Below, in pieces: positions 20,459 to 32,159 of a DNA stretch of 64,000 bases. The stretch lies in NCBI GenBank assembly GCA_023376005.1, contig CM042142.1:53988914-54052913 (forward strand), given 5' to 3'. How positions within the stretch are numbered: the stretch's first letter is position 1; each line of letters begins with the position of its first letter. The position numbers were made by a program, and so were the translations under genes. A model generated the notes under the pieces. It did no database searches and was not told where the DNA came from. It saw nothing but the letters and a program-made list of their open reading frames with translations. Origin of the DNA: Doryteuthis pealeii. Lineage: Eukaryota > Mollusca > Cephalopoda > Myopsida > Loliginidae.

Positions 20459-20919
20459 ATTGATTTTTCTCGATTTGTTTAGCCATACATTTAAATAGGC
20501 ATTCCTGCCTAATTCATTATTAATTAATTAATTTTCAAAATTAGGTACGACTCCAATTAAGCACATATATAAATTCGGGTACGCAGGTCTGTATGGAGCG
20601 TAATTTATTTTCCCTTGTTATTAATGGTATGACATGTAGATATAATACTAAGCGTTGCTAAGTGATACACAGCTTTGTTGCGTTCATATGTTATCACATT
20701 AGAAAAATCGAAACTTGTCACTTTGGGCGGTATTGAATAATGTCATATTCTCGTTAGTTGTACTACTTATAATGGAATCAAGTAGATGATGTGCGTTGAA
20801 TGTTTGCAGTTAGAAAATATATCTGGTCAGAGAGCCGTTAGGATACGTCTTCTGCAAGAAATGCCTGGGGTTAGTCGAAAAATCATCTCATCCAAAAGTA
20901 ACTTAAACTTTTATATATA

Positions 20920-21553
20920 CTAGCAAATATATGCACCCTCCGGGTGCAAGTATTTATGTTTTAACATAATAAAATATCATGTTAAATTAGAAAAACCAAA
21001 GAAACTGAATAAGAATTCAGATAAAAATATTTGAACAGAGGGGGTATGATTTAAAAATAGAACTTTGAAACTAACTCTTCTATCATTTTCCCTTACTCCC
21101 GTTTTCATTGGTAAATTTTCCTAAATTAACTATTTAGTTAAAATAAGAAGTAAAGAATGAAATTACAGTTATTTCTTCTTTTTAATGAATTTCTTTTAAG
21201 ATTTATCCCCGAGATTTTTGCTCATATTCATTGATATAAAACCAAACAATTAGAAATCAATAATACTAAGCATATATTTATTAAAATCAAATTTTTAAGA
21301 TCAATATGCAAATTAGCCTTCCCATTCACACTGTAAACCGCTATTTTCTTGTATATATAAATACTATTGCATGTTATTAGTATGTGGATATGGTCAACAG
21401 TCTTAATGATGTCAAACAATTTTGTTAATAATTGAAGTGTAAATAAAAATAAAATCATGGAGAATGTGATGTGAATAACTAAGGAAATTGTGACTTGAAT
21501 AGTAATATAGTTTCGGTTACAGACATAAAAACCCACAATCTCCATTATAATAA

Positions 21554-21555
<2 letters not shown>
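20920..21555 (-). mobile_element. Non-autonomous Helitron
   Basis: Minus-strand element beginning TCTTATTATAATGG and ending CTAG, with a hairpin GCACCCGGAGGGTGC (6-bp stem) 9 nt before the CTAG. These are canonical Helitron termini. The ~630-bp interior has no Rep/helicase frame. Counterpart at 35224-35860. Confidence 0.85.
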
Positions 21556-21587
<32 letters not shown>

Positions 21588-21671
21588 GATACCCTAACTT
21601 ACATTTGCTATAGGGTAGTGTATATATATATATATATATTCGATACCCTAACTTACATTATCCATAGGGTA

Positions 21672-21755
<84 letters not shown>
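21556..21755. repeat. (TA)n array with a duplicated small hairpin unit
   Basis: TA runs interrupted twice by a ~36-bp unit that begins 'ttcgataccctaacttaca' and ends 'tagggtagt'; TACCCTA and TAGGGTA can pair. Counterpart at about 35866-36010. Confidence 0.85.
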
Positions 21756-21756
<1 letters not shown>

Positions 21757-21770
21757 GTGTGTGTGTGTGT

Positions 21771-21940
21771 GGAAGCGCGTGGTGTAATGGTTAGATTCGT
21801 GGGAAATGGACTAGTCGACACGAGTTCAAATCCTCAACGAGGCTGTTTGCATTTCGCATAATAACATTCTTGGGAAGTGTATGCCTCCAACTACTTATCA
21901 TCCAGCTATGGGTAAATATTAGGACTGACTGAGCTCTTTG
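21771..21940 (+). mobile_element. SINE-B 5' half
   Basis: Head 'gcgtggtgtaatggttagat' and 'gagttcaaatcctc' with intact box A and box B, then the body as far as 'gagctcttt'. Counterpart at 36027-36197. Confidence 0.8.
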
Positions 21941-21980
21941 ATATATATATATATATATAATATATATATATATATATAAA

Positions 21981-22231
21981 ATGTAAAAGTCGTCGGGGCG
22001 GCCTAAAGTCGGTATCAGCCAGTCAGCGAGGGAGTCTATCCCCTTTACAATAGCGCTAGACCAAGGAGATTGTTTTAGCATCTGAGGTGGAGCACCACAC
22101 CTACTATCAGCTCCTTACTTTACCACACAGATCCCTGTGCTACTCATACGCTGAGTTGGCGACGACCGGTATCGAACTAGGAACCTTGTGGTTTCTAGCC
22201 GAACGCTCTACCGACTGAGCTAACCCGGCCC
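21981..22231 (-). mobile_element. SINE-A, inverted arm present only in the left copy
   Basis: Complete minus-strand SINE-A with box A and box B. It forms an inverted pair with 22409-22657, and the flanking ~100 bp are also inverted. The right copy has only the plus-strand member. Confidence 0.85.
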
Positions 22232-22408
22232 GTGTGTGTGTGTTGGAAAATAAGAAAATGAGGATGGTTTATTGAGATTTGGTAAAATATTCCGACGCTG
22301 TTTCGATTAATTTTATTTTTTCTTATATATATATATATATACATAAGAAAAAAATAAAATTAATTTTCAATAAACCATCCTCATTTTCTTATTTTCCAAC
22401 ACACACAC

Positions 22409-22657
22409 GGGCCGGGTTAGCTCAATCGGTAGAGCGTTCGGCTAGAAACCACAAGGTTCCTAGTTCGATACCGGTCCCCGCCAACTCAGCGTATGAGTAG
22501 CACAGGGATCTGTGCGGTAAAGTAAGGAGCTGATAGTAGGTGTGGTGCTCCACCTCAGATGCTAAAATAATCTCCTTGGTCTAGCGCTATTGAAAAGGGG
22601 ATAGACTCCCTCGCTGACTGGCTGATACCGACTTTAGGCCGCCCCGACGACTTTACA
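22409..22657 (+). mobile_element. SINE-A, full-length
   Basis: GGGCCGGGTTAGCTCAATCG head with box A, box B AGTTCGATACC, full body to 'gacgactttac'. Counterpart at 36332-36582. Confidence 0.9.
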
Positions 22658-22686
22658 TTATATATATATATATATATATATAAAGA

Positions 22687-22836
22687 ATGCTAAAAGTGTT
22701 ATTAATGAGTATAATATTTACTGTGCTTTATGCGCGCAAATGCAGTGCAATATCACAATATTTTTCAGTTATAAAATTAGATGAAAATAAAACAATAAAA
22801 ACTCACAACTATGTTTCATGTTGTCGACCTCCAGGT
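22687..22836 (+). CDS. Candidate first exon of a small secreted protein (doubtful)
   Basis: The open frame starts MLKVLLMSIIFTVLYARKC, which looks like a signal peptide, and continues with a CC pair (VSCCRPPG). A good splice-donor context CAG|GTGAGC follows at about 22831-22840. The frame continues a further 31 codons if unspliced. The other copy (37269 onward) keeps the signal-like start but reads CAGATAAGC at the donor and has several amino-acid changes. No downstream exon is recognised. It may be only a chance frame in intergenic DNA. Confidence 0.2.
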
Positions 22837-22929
22837 GAGCCAGTATTCAACAAGACTGATTTTGTTAATTTCAACCTGAACAAATGTGCTCGTTTTTTTG
22901 GGGGGTTTTGTTTGTTTTTATTAGTCATG

Positions 22930-23868
22930 TGACAATTACCATATCAATTTACGTGCCTATTTGTCCAGTTGTGTCGAATCTGGCTTACCTTAAAAACCGA
23001 TAACTGGAAATTCGGAGTCGTGAGTTTTTTCCTGTTTTATTCTATGTTATACTTTAGGTACTGTAAATCGTAATTGAGAGTCACTTCCCCTTTATGTAAG
23101 TCTTTAGCTTTTTGTAAAACTATATAAACTCCCAAAAACTGCAAATGTATTCAAAGTAGAATAAAGCTTACTCAAGTCCAACCGTGTATGTTCTCTTATT
23201 ACTACAGGTATATTTTACAAAAAACACAATTTTTCCAAAAGGGGATCCTCTCCTTGAGACCCCAACCCGGTTCAACACAGTCTCGTCCAGAATTTGAACA
23301 TGGCTCACCGATTCGGCAACACCCGTGTCTCCAACATAAGTTTTTTTTTCTGGTCAAATCTAAATCATTTGCACAATTCCCAATAAGTCTCCGTTCCTAA
23401 CCAGTCATCATTGGAGATGCAATATTTGCTATGAAAAATATAGGTTATCTTCTGTAACACTGTGAACCCAGAAGAAGGTGAAGCAGAACAAGGAGAGGCT
23501 AAGGGCCTTAAGGCAGACTTAGCCAGACCTCACTCACCCGTTAACAATTAGGCAAAAAGAACATAGTAGCACCCTTTTTTGTTAGCCACAAGGGACCACC
23601 ACAGAAGAGCCCTACCCACGCGAAGCGGTGACGAGAAATCTTAACCGCACGAAATATAACCTCCAAGTGTTTAATGTATTATTTAAACTTGTTACCTTGT
23701 AAGATTATTGATTGCTAAAAGGATGTTTTAGCAACTTCATACTCACAATACATAAACGTCTTTTTTTAAAACATCTTTTCCTTTGTAAGATTAAGTAATT
23801 TGTTTGGCTCCCCTTCTTTTGCTCCCCTTCTTTGCTCCCCCTTCTTTTGGGGGTCTTTATTGTAAAAT
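22930..23868. other. Unassigned sequence, conserved in both copies
   Basis: No gene or repeat recognised. Similar to 37470-38327 with small indels. Confidence 0.4.
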
Positions 23869-23869
23869 A

Positions 23870-24496
23870 CATAATTTTCGGTTGTAAACTGAAAATTTTA
23901 TATTTGATATTCTAGCATTTGTACGCTTTATTGTCAAGTCAAAATTAATAGACACTAATTTTTTTATCTACGTTATTCGGACTATTGTCCTCATCTTCAT
24001 TGTTATCTATACACAACGTTTCGGTTGATATGCCTCCGGCCTTCTTCGGTATTTCTTGTCGACTCTGGAACCTTCTTGTCGAACTCTGGACCTTCGTTTT
24101 CTATCGGGAACCTTCGTTTTCCTAATCGGGAACCTTCATTTTCCAATCGGGAGCCATCACGGAACTTTGAACCGAATCCCGATAAGGTTCCCGAGTTCGA
24201 CAAGAAATACCTGAAGAAGGCCGGAGGGCATATCGGCCGAAACGTTGTACAGATAACAATGAAGATGTGGACAATAGTCCGAATAACACAGATAATACTA
24301 ATCATCAAGCCTCATCTCAAAACATTCAGAGAAATACTAATTTTATCCCTTTCATTTTGTTTATTGAATTTGTTACCCTCAATTTTCTTTGCATAGGGAA
24401 ATAAAATTAGTGTCTGTTAATTTTGACTTGACAATAAAGCGTACAAAAAAGCTAGAATATTAAACATAACATTTTCAGTTACAACCGAAAATTATG
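23870..24496. mobile_element. Fold-back element with ~200-bp inverted ends (FB-1)
   Basis: The left end 'cataattttcggttg' and right end 'caaccgaaaattatg' match, and inversion continues through 'gtacgctttattgtcaag' and 'acgtttcgg'. The loop contains a ~25-bp tandem of 'cgggaaccttcgttttc'. The right arm holds CTGAAGA...GGCCGAAAC, a hammerhead-like core without a matching stem I. Counterpart at 38328-38920. Confidence 0.75.
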
Positions 24497-25494
24497 ATCT
24501 TTTGCACTGTTTTCTTTTTTCCCTTTCTTAAACTCATATGAGGAGTCGATAATAATTTCCCATATTACTTACTAGCAGCGGCCACCCGGCGTCGCCTTGG
24601 TAGAGGGGGATTTTTTAAAGTTAGTCCCGCAGATCCATTATTACTGAATCGTGAGTTGAATCCTCGTGGGATGCTCTATTTAAACCCCTATGTAAAAAAA
24701 ATAGACCTTGCATTGATCCAGCTACTCTGAATAAATGTTAATATCTACTATCTAAAATGTTAAATAATTAAAAAAAAAACACATGCTGTTATAATTTAAA
24801 TATTTTTTAAAATTATCTTCACGATATAAATCAAATCTCTATTATTTTTGCTCAAAAAGCAAGCCTTGGTGATATTTAATGTGCATATATATATTTACTT
24901 TGTCGTTAATTGTTTTATTTTCGAAGTTTCCTCCGGACATACATATACGCACACAAGCCCTTTATATATGTATAGATTAAATGAATGATTGACTTATTGG
25001 CAGTTTTAGCTCTGTCTTTGCGCTAGATATTTATTTTCTTGCCTTGGCTTTGATCCAGTTTCAGTCTAATACATTTGTTTTCGTCTGCTCTTACGCAAGG
25101 GAGTTTCCCTTTTCAACTGTCCAAACATGCCCAACATCATTCTATCAGCACTCTTTTTTTTCTTCTTTTCTTCTAATAATTATTCCATTTGTAAAGCCTA
25201 TTTTGTACCATTTGAAATACCGAACAATTGCCTAACGCAGCGAGGGACTCTTTACGTATACTTTACGCTGGAAGCTCATAGCATGTTTTCAAAATTCAGG
25301 CTCCATCACGAATGAAGAAAGAAAAATTATTTTAACAAAAAAATGTTGAAATAATCTGAAGCTACTTAAGTCACATCTATTTAAGAACGAATAAAATAAA
25401 CGCAAATAATAAAATACGTTGAATGTCTTTTTTGTGTCAGGCAAGAATCATTTAAAGGAAAGAAAAAGAACTAAGCATTTACTTTTCTTTTCCC

Positions 25495-25525
<31 letters not shown>

Positions 25526-26210
25526 GTCTACGCGTAATAATTACATGTTTACGGTATATTGCCAAGAACATACAGCTGTATAATAACAAAACTCGCAACG
25601 CAAAGGTCAAAAAAGCTCAACGTATACGGCATGCGTGAGTTATCGATATGGATTTTGCTGAGAATAAGCTTACGTTTAGTAAGTGTGTGCTCAAATAGAT
25701 ATCTACATCGTGGTGGTGTGCGTTGCGACTGAAAATGCATAAAGCAAGAGAAATTAGAGCAATATAAGCCGCGAGTGTTTTATTGATGGCTGTGCTTCTT
25801 CAAAAATAAATACGACCATAAGATAAGGACTTTGTTTATTTTGCAAAGGAGATAAAAGAGTGGTCCAACATTAATCATTATTAATGGTATTTAATACTGC
25901 GTGTTTCCTTAAAAAGTTACGGACCGTTATCATTTTGCAGCACCTCTATATAATATCAAACCATCCAAATCGCCCAAAGTATTGAAATGCAAAAAATTCA
26001 AATCCCTGATTAATCTGTTGTTGCTTTATCCACCGAATTCTTATGAGTGTCGTCACCTGCAGCTAAAATAATGGCCCCCATCTGTTTTTTTTAATTATAA
26101 GATAAGAGAAGCAAAAGACATGTTACACAGAAGAAATATAAGAATGAGTAGAGGAAAAATAGAGAGGGTGTGAGCGTGCAGAAGTGATAACCTAACCTGT
26201 TTCAATCGAC
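24497..26210. other. Unassigned AT-rich sequence
   Basis: A short tRNA-like relic lies near 24600-24690 and a T run at 25494-25525. A ~95-bp module ending 'ggagataaaagagtggtcc' (25775-25870) is repeated at 26262-26355. The empty site for a Helitron present in the other copy lies at 25889/25890. No gene recognised. Confidence 0.4.
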
Positions 26211-26379
26211 ATAATGAAACATGAAAGAAAAAAGAGTGAGAAGTTAAATCAAGATTATTATAACTTTTTATTGAGCGATGGTGCTCTCAAAAAATCTACG
26301 ACCATCAAGATTAAAGACTTCGTTTATTTATTTTGCAAAGGAAAAAAAAAACTGGTCCGATGTGAGATTAAATTGGGGG

Positions 26380-26725
26380 ACCTGTCGATATACCACAGTA
26401 TGATAATTTAATTATTACAACATGTGATATATTTACTTTAAGAAGCTGTGTTTTATTGATTCAATATATAAAAAGATAAAAATCTTGATTTAAACACTTG
26501 TTTCCTTTACTTTTTTTTAAATTATATTTTTATAGAACAGACTAGCGTTATCGGCTTTCCGCGCGCTCTCCCCCTTTTCTATCTTTACCCTACTCTTTCT
26601 TTAATCCGGATTTATTTTTTGCATTTGCATCTTGGACGATTTTGGACAGTCATCATTTTTAACCTAGAGGGTGTGGCAAGATGATAACGATCGAAATTTA
26701 AGGGAACGAGAGTATTGATATATAG
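26380..26725 (+). repeat. RepC copy
   Basis: Matches RepC from 'acctgtcgatataccacag' to 'gcaagatgataacgatcg'. Counterpart at 41420-41760. Confidence 0.75.
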
Positions 26726-26969
26726 TTTTTGTTCACAACAAATAACAAGTGTTCATTTTCTGAATGTATTACGTGAAGGATGTTTAGTATTAACACTGAC
26801 TAGTTTTAATCTTTCATATTTATGGTTTTGGTTTTTTCATCAACATTGAGATTGTTTTTTTTTACCTATATGAATATATATATTTAAACTTTAGTCTTCC
26901 TACTAATACATCGTTATAATCTTGCAACACTCTCTGGTTAAAAATGGATGCAAAAATGTCAAGTCCTGA

Positions 26970-27713
26970 TTGCCAGCCGCCCTGCGTGGGGGCGTTAGAA
27001 TGCACCGACTGCACCTCTGCAGAGGGGTAAGACTCCCCAATGGGGCCAACTTGTTGCTGTGGGTGGCTACCCGTGATGCTTAAGGATAGAACCCAAGTGG
27101 ATGAATCAAGTTATGACTTCGCGCAATACACCACTTAGACTCTTACTTAGGCTAGACGGGGCCCGGGTTCCCCCGGGGAAAGAAGGTTTTGTTCCCCCCC
27201 CATCTGATCAAATCGGCTGGTCACGTCAGTCCGCTAGCACCCTATAATGATTGACTCAAACCCTATTGCCCTATAGCAATCCCCAAACCCAATTTTATCT
27301 ATGTGTGCTAGAGGCGGTGCCCTGAGGTTCTTACATGTCCCCTGGGAATGACGTTAAACTCTAGCCTGAAGGTGAGGTTCCAGTTTTGGAGGTTTGGGGA
27401 ATGTGGAGGCCCCTTTATCACCATTGCTCCCTATTCGGGTCCCATTTATGGGTTAAATAGAAAAATATGTTTAATAAAAAAAAAATTGTGTATACCATTA
27501 AGAATGAATGTTATCTTCAAAATTTTATCGGCATTAAATGAAACCACCGAAGGTTGATATGCCGCAAAACAAAACAACCAAGAACCAAACCCATCTAATG
27601 GGTTAAATAGAAAATTTATTTATAAAAAAACTGTATTCAATTAAAATTTCAAAACTTTTATCGGCATTAAATGACCCACTGAAGTTGATATGCCGCAAAC
27701 AAAACCAAACCAA
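26970..27713 (+). repeat. Rep3 with two tandem tail units
   Basis: Body from 'gcgttagaatgcaccgactg' through 'atgggttaaatagaaaa' and tail 'gttgatatgccgcaaaac', then a second tail unit. The right copy has three tail units. Extra bases such as 'gcccgggttcccccgggg' occur only here, near the contig end. Confidence 0.75.
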
Positions 27714-28225
27714 ACGCTATTGTCGGCATCAAGCCGGACAGCGACGGGTTCTATCCCCTTTTCCTAAGCGCTTTACCAGGGAGAATTGTTTTATGTCCAA
27801 AGTGGGATCGCCAATACCTACTGCATCAGCTCCCACACTACTACACGATTCATCTATGGCAAAAAAATAAGATGAGGATGGAAGGGGAGGGATAAGAGAA
27901 GGTGAAGAGTGGAATAGAAAGAGATAGAAAAGAGAAGAGAAATAGATAGAGGAGAAGAAGGGGAGGGGGGAAAGTAAAGAAAGAAAGAGAAAAAGAAGAG
28001 ATATGATAAGAGGGAGAAGTGTACGGAGAGAAAGAAGGGAGGAGTGAGAGAGTAAGAGAAATTATTAGAGATAGGAAGAAGAGAAAAGGAGGAGAGAGAG
28101 AAAAGGGAGAAGAAAAGAAGAAGAGAGAAGGAAGAATGGGAAGGTACTATGCTCCGAGTTGGACGAGGGCCGGTATCAAACCCGAAGCCTTGTGGCTCCT
28201 AGGCGGTGCTCTACTTGACTGAACA
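27714..28225 (-). mobile_element. SINE-A split by a purine tract
   Basis: Minus-strand SINE-A in two pieces (27714-27862 and about 28150-28225). In the right copy the SINE is continuous (42836-43068). Confidence 0.7.
27863..28145 (+). repeat. G/A-only purine tract inside SINE-A, left copy only
   Basis: About 280 bp almost purely A and G (units such as 'gagaagaggaga'), absent from the right copy. Either a real insertion and expansion or a low-quality consensus near the contig end. Confidence 0.7.
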
Positions 28226-28597
28226 ACACCGGTATATACTTATTCTGTGTGTATGTGTTGAATTTCATTAGCTATTGCCTTTATTCGAGTTAAATATTCG
28301 GAAACAATGGATTTTTCTGGTTGGTAAACAGTGACTCTGAATATTGGTAAATTGAAGATTTCTCCTTCCGAAAAATTCCTTTGATAATTGTGCATAGATG
28401 AGAGATAAAAGATTTCCAATGCGCTTCTTAACACAGAAGACCTTTAGAAAAGAAGGCTTGGCTCGTTTTAAATAGTTACTGATGGCGTTTGTACAAGCAA
28501 TGGATTTTAACCTTGTAATCCCGAAACAGCAGCTAAAAAATGTCAGCATGCGCACGACACACATGTACACACATGACAGTTGGATTCAACAGTAGTG

Positions 28598-29076
28598 GGT
28601 ATGTTATATATAATATATAATATATATTATATTATATATATATATAAACTCCATAGGCTAGATGAAGTTGGCGGTGGAATGTTTCTATTTAGGACCTTCT
28701 TATTTCCACTTATCCTACAATACTCAGACAAACCACACACACACACACACATTATATATAAGTATATATATAATCAACACTACACACAATAGTGTGGTGT
28801 ATATTCCATATAAACACATTATATATATATATATATATTATATATATATACATATATTATATATACATAATCACACTAACCTTATATTGTGTGTATATTC
28901 ATATATAACACACATTAATATATATATATATAATATCTATATAATATATACACTTTATATATGTGTCTATATAACTTATATATTGTGTCTATATTCATAT
29001 AAACACATTATATATATATATAAACACACTTATGGTTGTGTGTGTGTGTGTATAAACACTTACACTTATATTTATA
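28598..29076. repeat. TA-rich minisatellite at the contig end
   Basis: Units containing 'aatcacactaac', 'tgtgtgtatattcatataa' and 'acacattatatat' repeat with variable TA length. The fuller version is at 43428-44195. Confidence 0.85.
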
Positions 29077-29176
29077 NNNNNNNNNNNNNNNNNNNNNNNN
29101 NNNNNNNNNNNNNNNNNNNNNNNNNNNNNNNNNNNNNNNNNNNNNNNNNNNNNNNNNNNNNNNNNNNNNNNNNNNN
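29077..29176. other. Assembly gap of exactly 100 N
   Basis: A 100-N block is a common placeholder for a gap of unknown size. The sequence on the two sides overlaps by about 15 kb. Confidence 1.
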
Positions 29177-29205
29177 AGAGAGAGATCACGGTGCTCTATA
29201 CAGTC

Positions 29206-29480
29206 CTGTCGTGGAGGCGTGTGGTGTAATGGTTTCCGTCGTAGAAAATCGGCACGACGAAACGAGTTCAAATCCTGGACGAAGCTGTTTGCATTTCACA
29301 ATAGCGCTAATATCATTGGGGAAAGTATGCATCCAACTACTCTCCCTCCAGCTATGGGTAAATAGTAGGGCGGACTAGGCTCTTTAACAGTCTAGGATAA
29401 AGAAGTTTGAATTCAAACCTGTTAACTCCTCTTAAGAAATTGGCCATGTGTCCGATCCTGCTCGTGCGAGGGGTTGGTAA
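29206..29480 (+). mobile_element. SINE-B, second copy of 14466-14740
   Basis: Same element and flanks as the left copy, with several single-base deletions. Confidence 0.85.
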
Positions 29481-29522
29481 ATAGATCCAAATGCATAATA
29501 GCACGCAAGAGAATATTAGAAT

Positions 29523-29819
29523 TGTAGAAATAATCATACTGTTCATTACCGTCAAATTTGGTAAACAAAGGCAACAAGTGCTGTAACTCAATACAGATCT
29601 AACCTTGTTGCAATCCTATTGCAGAATACCAGAGTAAATTTATGAAGCTCAGAACGACTAAGAAACCCAACAGCCATATCAGAACTGAAGGAATGGAATT
29701 ACCCAAATACATGGACTATTCTTGATTTCCATAAGTACCAGTTGTCTTGGGCACTAGTTCAGATTGTGCTTAGCCAGTTGCTGTTGTCCAAACCAACAGT
29801 ATACTGACTGACTTCAATA
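29523..29819 (+). mobile_element. LTR-1, second copy of 14781-15072
   Basis: Same insertion and same AGAAT target duplication (29518-29522 and 29820-29824), so it predates the divergence of the two copies. Confidence 0.8.
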
Positions 29820-30160
29820 AGAATCACACTTTATGTATAAATAGCATCAAATGTTCGGAACTCCCGAAACTAACTAGCATGTCAAAAAGGGTTTTGGTAA
29901 TTCGTGTTATGTAAAGCTTTTTATGCGTAATTTAATGATATTAAGTCGCTTGTGCAATAGTGCTGTAAATATAATATTGTCATCAATTCTCTACGGACAC
30001 TGGATGACGTCTAGAGGACCTGCAAGAGCAATAGCCAATGGGGGGGATGAAGGGAACCTGTGCTATCAGCACAACTTGATTATTAACCACGTGATTGTTC
30101 ATCTTGCTTTCTACGCCTCGTCATGAAAGTATGGAGTTTCTTAATGGAATAATCCCAGGT

Positions 30161-30990
30161 CAAATCTTCCAGGAAAAAAGTATGTCACCCACACTTCATT
30201 TTTCTGAAATTTCGTGGAGGTGTGGACCTGTGTTAAAGTAAAATGAAAGAAAATGTCCAATTTAATTCCATAATGAAATGTGGTGCAATATTGAGTTTTG
30301 TAATTGTCAGAATTTTGCAGGGCAATATGATTGATACAAGGGAAATGTATCGTTTCTATATTGTTTCAAAATTTATCCAACAACCAACATAATTCTGATT
30401 ATTTCTATTGACTCTGACAATGATTTTCCGCCATATAGACTCACCTATGGCTGAATGAAAACTTAAACAATAAGTGCAAATTTTTAACTTATTGTAGCTT
30501 CGGTTCTGAGCAAAACCAACTATCTTTTTGATACAATAATGTTCAATATATATATATATATTATATATATATATATAAAATAATAATAGAAAAAAGATTT
30601 TCTCATTGATGTAGTGCACATTGGGATTTTTCCACCTATTGACCTTGCTATGAAAAAAATCAAATCATTAATAACTTAAAATGTGTTAACTTTAATACAT
30701 TTTTGATAGCATTTTTTTGATTTTTGTGTGTCAAAATACTTTTGTAAACCAATTTTCATAAGTAGGGAAGCTCTAGAACTCATTTTAGAGACAAAAATAG
30801 ACTACACAAAGTCACCATTTTTCGCGACCCCCTCAAAAAAAATTTGGAGAGCTAAATTGACATAACTAGGTCAATGTTTGAAATTGGAAGCTCAGATTTT
30901 GGGGATTATCTTACTTTAACATAGTCCACACCACCACACAATTTCTGAAAAATTGAAAGTGGGTAACATCGCCTGGATGATTTGACATGA
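30161..30990. mobile_element. TIR DNA element, second copy of 15417-16281
   Basis: Same ends and same LINE flanks. The internal TA run is shorter and interrupted. Confidence 0.7.
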
Positions 30991-31049
30991 AATTACCGTA
31001 ATCTCAAATGATGTCAAACAGGGATATGTGCTGGCATCGGCTCTATATC

Positions 31050-31590
31050 TACCTCAGCCCTGTCGGCTAGAACTTTAGAATGCACAAACTGCACTTCCCA
31101 CACACACAATGGGGCCACCTGTTGACCGTGGGTGATGACCTCGTGATTCTTGAAGGTGGAACTTTGGTGGCTGAGCTGTCCATAACCTGCAACACTCCAC
31201 TTTGCTGGTCACGTCAAGCCCTACCACCTATATGATTGTCCCAAACCTATTGTCCTTGATGGCAAGCTCCAACCTTTTTTATCATATGTGTGCAAAAGGC
31301 GGTGGCTGGGAGTCTTAATGTCCTGGGTATGACGTTAAACTCTATCTGATGAAGAGGTTCCAATTCTGGACCTCTGAGAATGTGGAGTTCCCCATCATCA
31401 CTATTATTCATAGGTTCACACTAACCCGGAGAGGTAGTACCTGTAAAAGTCACATCTATGGGTTAAATAGAAAAAATGTTTTAAGAATGGGTACCCATTA
31501 AAAATGAAAGAAACAAAAATGTGTTTGGCATAAAATAACCCAATGAGTTGACATGCCGTAAAATCCAACCAACCAATCAAACAACCAACT
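31050..31590 (+). repeat. Rep3, uninterrupted version
   Basis: Collinear with the left copy but without the LTR-1 insertion; the empty site is at 31323-31327. LINE VKQG fragments flank it on both sides. Confidence 0.8.
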
Positions 31591-32159
31591 CATACACGTG
31601 GAGTTAATCTGATTTCTACGCCTCTTCATGAAAGCCTAGAGTTTCTTTGATCTGTGGTCTCAGATGATGTCAAACAGGGATGTATGCTGGCACCGACATC
31701 TATCTATCTAATCTATGCTAGAAATAACTTCGGAATATGTAAGAAAGGGAGCCTACATCTAAACCTGCCAAATGGAAGGTAAAAATATAAACTAGTGAAG
31801 ACAACAGGGAATCGAACAATGGTCTCCTGTGAGGCAAGCTGAGATAGCGGAACTTAGTTGCATGACCTTCTTTACTATAATAGTTAAAGTTCAATGCGAT
31901 GCTTAGGAAGCGAACTCAGCAGGTTATTACCAAGTGTCGTTAACCCCTTTATTGTGAGTACTTCACTTATTGCGACCTTGTGACACAATAGATAGGCTTA
32001 ATAAAGTCTATTATAATATGTAGATTGATTCTCTTATTAGAAAACGTTCACAAATCGAGGTTGGTGGTTGGTTGGTTGGTTGGTTTACAGCATATGAAAA
32101 CTTTTGGGGTTATCTGATGCGTAAGATGCGTCTTTATTCAAACAACTGCGGTTTCAAGA

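Larger units (their letters stand above)
20182..20568. mobile_element. Head-to-head pair of hammerhead SINEs (large palindrome)
   Basis: Two ~185-bp arms are nearly exact inverted copies around an 11-nt spacer (20368-20378), with one 4-bp indel. Each arm is a 5'-truncated copy of the tRNA-headed SINE seen whole at 57338-57592: remnant B box at the centre, hammerhead, then the AT-rich 3' tail at the outside. The left arm extends further into the tRNA head than the right. Counterpart at about 34440-34850. Confidence 0.85.
14443..29076 (+). repeat. Left copy of a ~15-kb repeated segment (contig end)
   Basis: Collinear with 29190-44195 from 'ggtgctct' to 'acacttatatttata', with the same order of SINEs, LTR-1, TIR element, RepC, Rep3 and minisatellite. 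It ends exactly at the N gap. Small indels against the other copy become dense in the last ~2 kb. Confidence 0.95.

Noticed and set aside
22409..22482. Possible functional tRNA gene at the SINE-A head (and equivalents)
   Set aside because: Boxes A and B are good, but the acceptor and anticodon stems do not close into a tRNA and the same body always follows. It is a SINE.
24205..24260. Functional hammerhead in the FB-1 right arm
   Set aside because: CTGAAGA and GAAAC are present, but the base next to the core in stem II does not pair and no stem I can be drawn.
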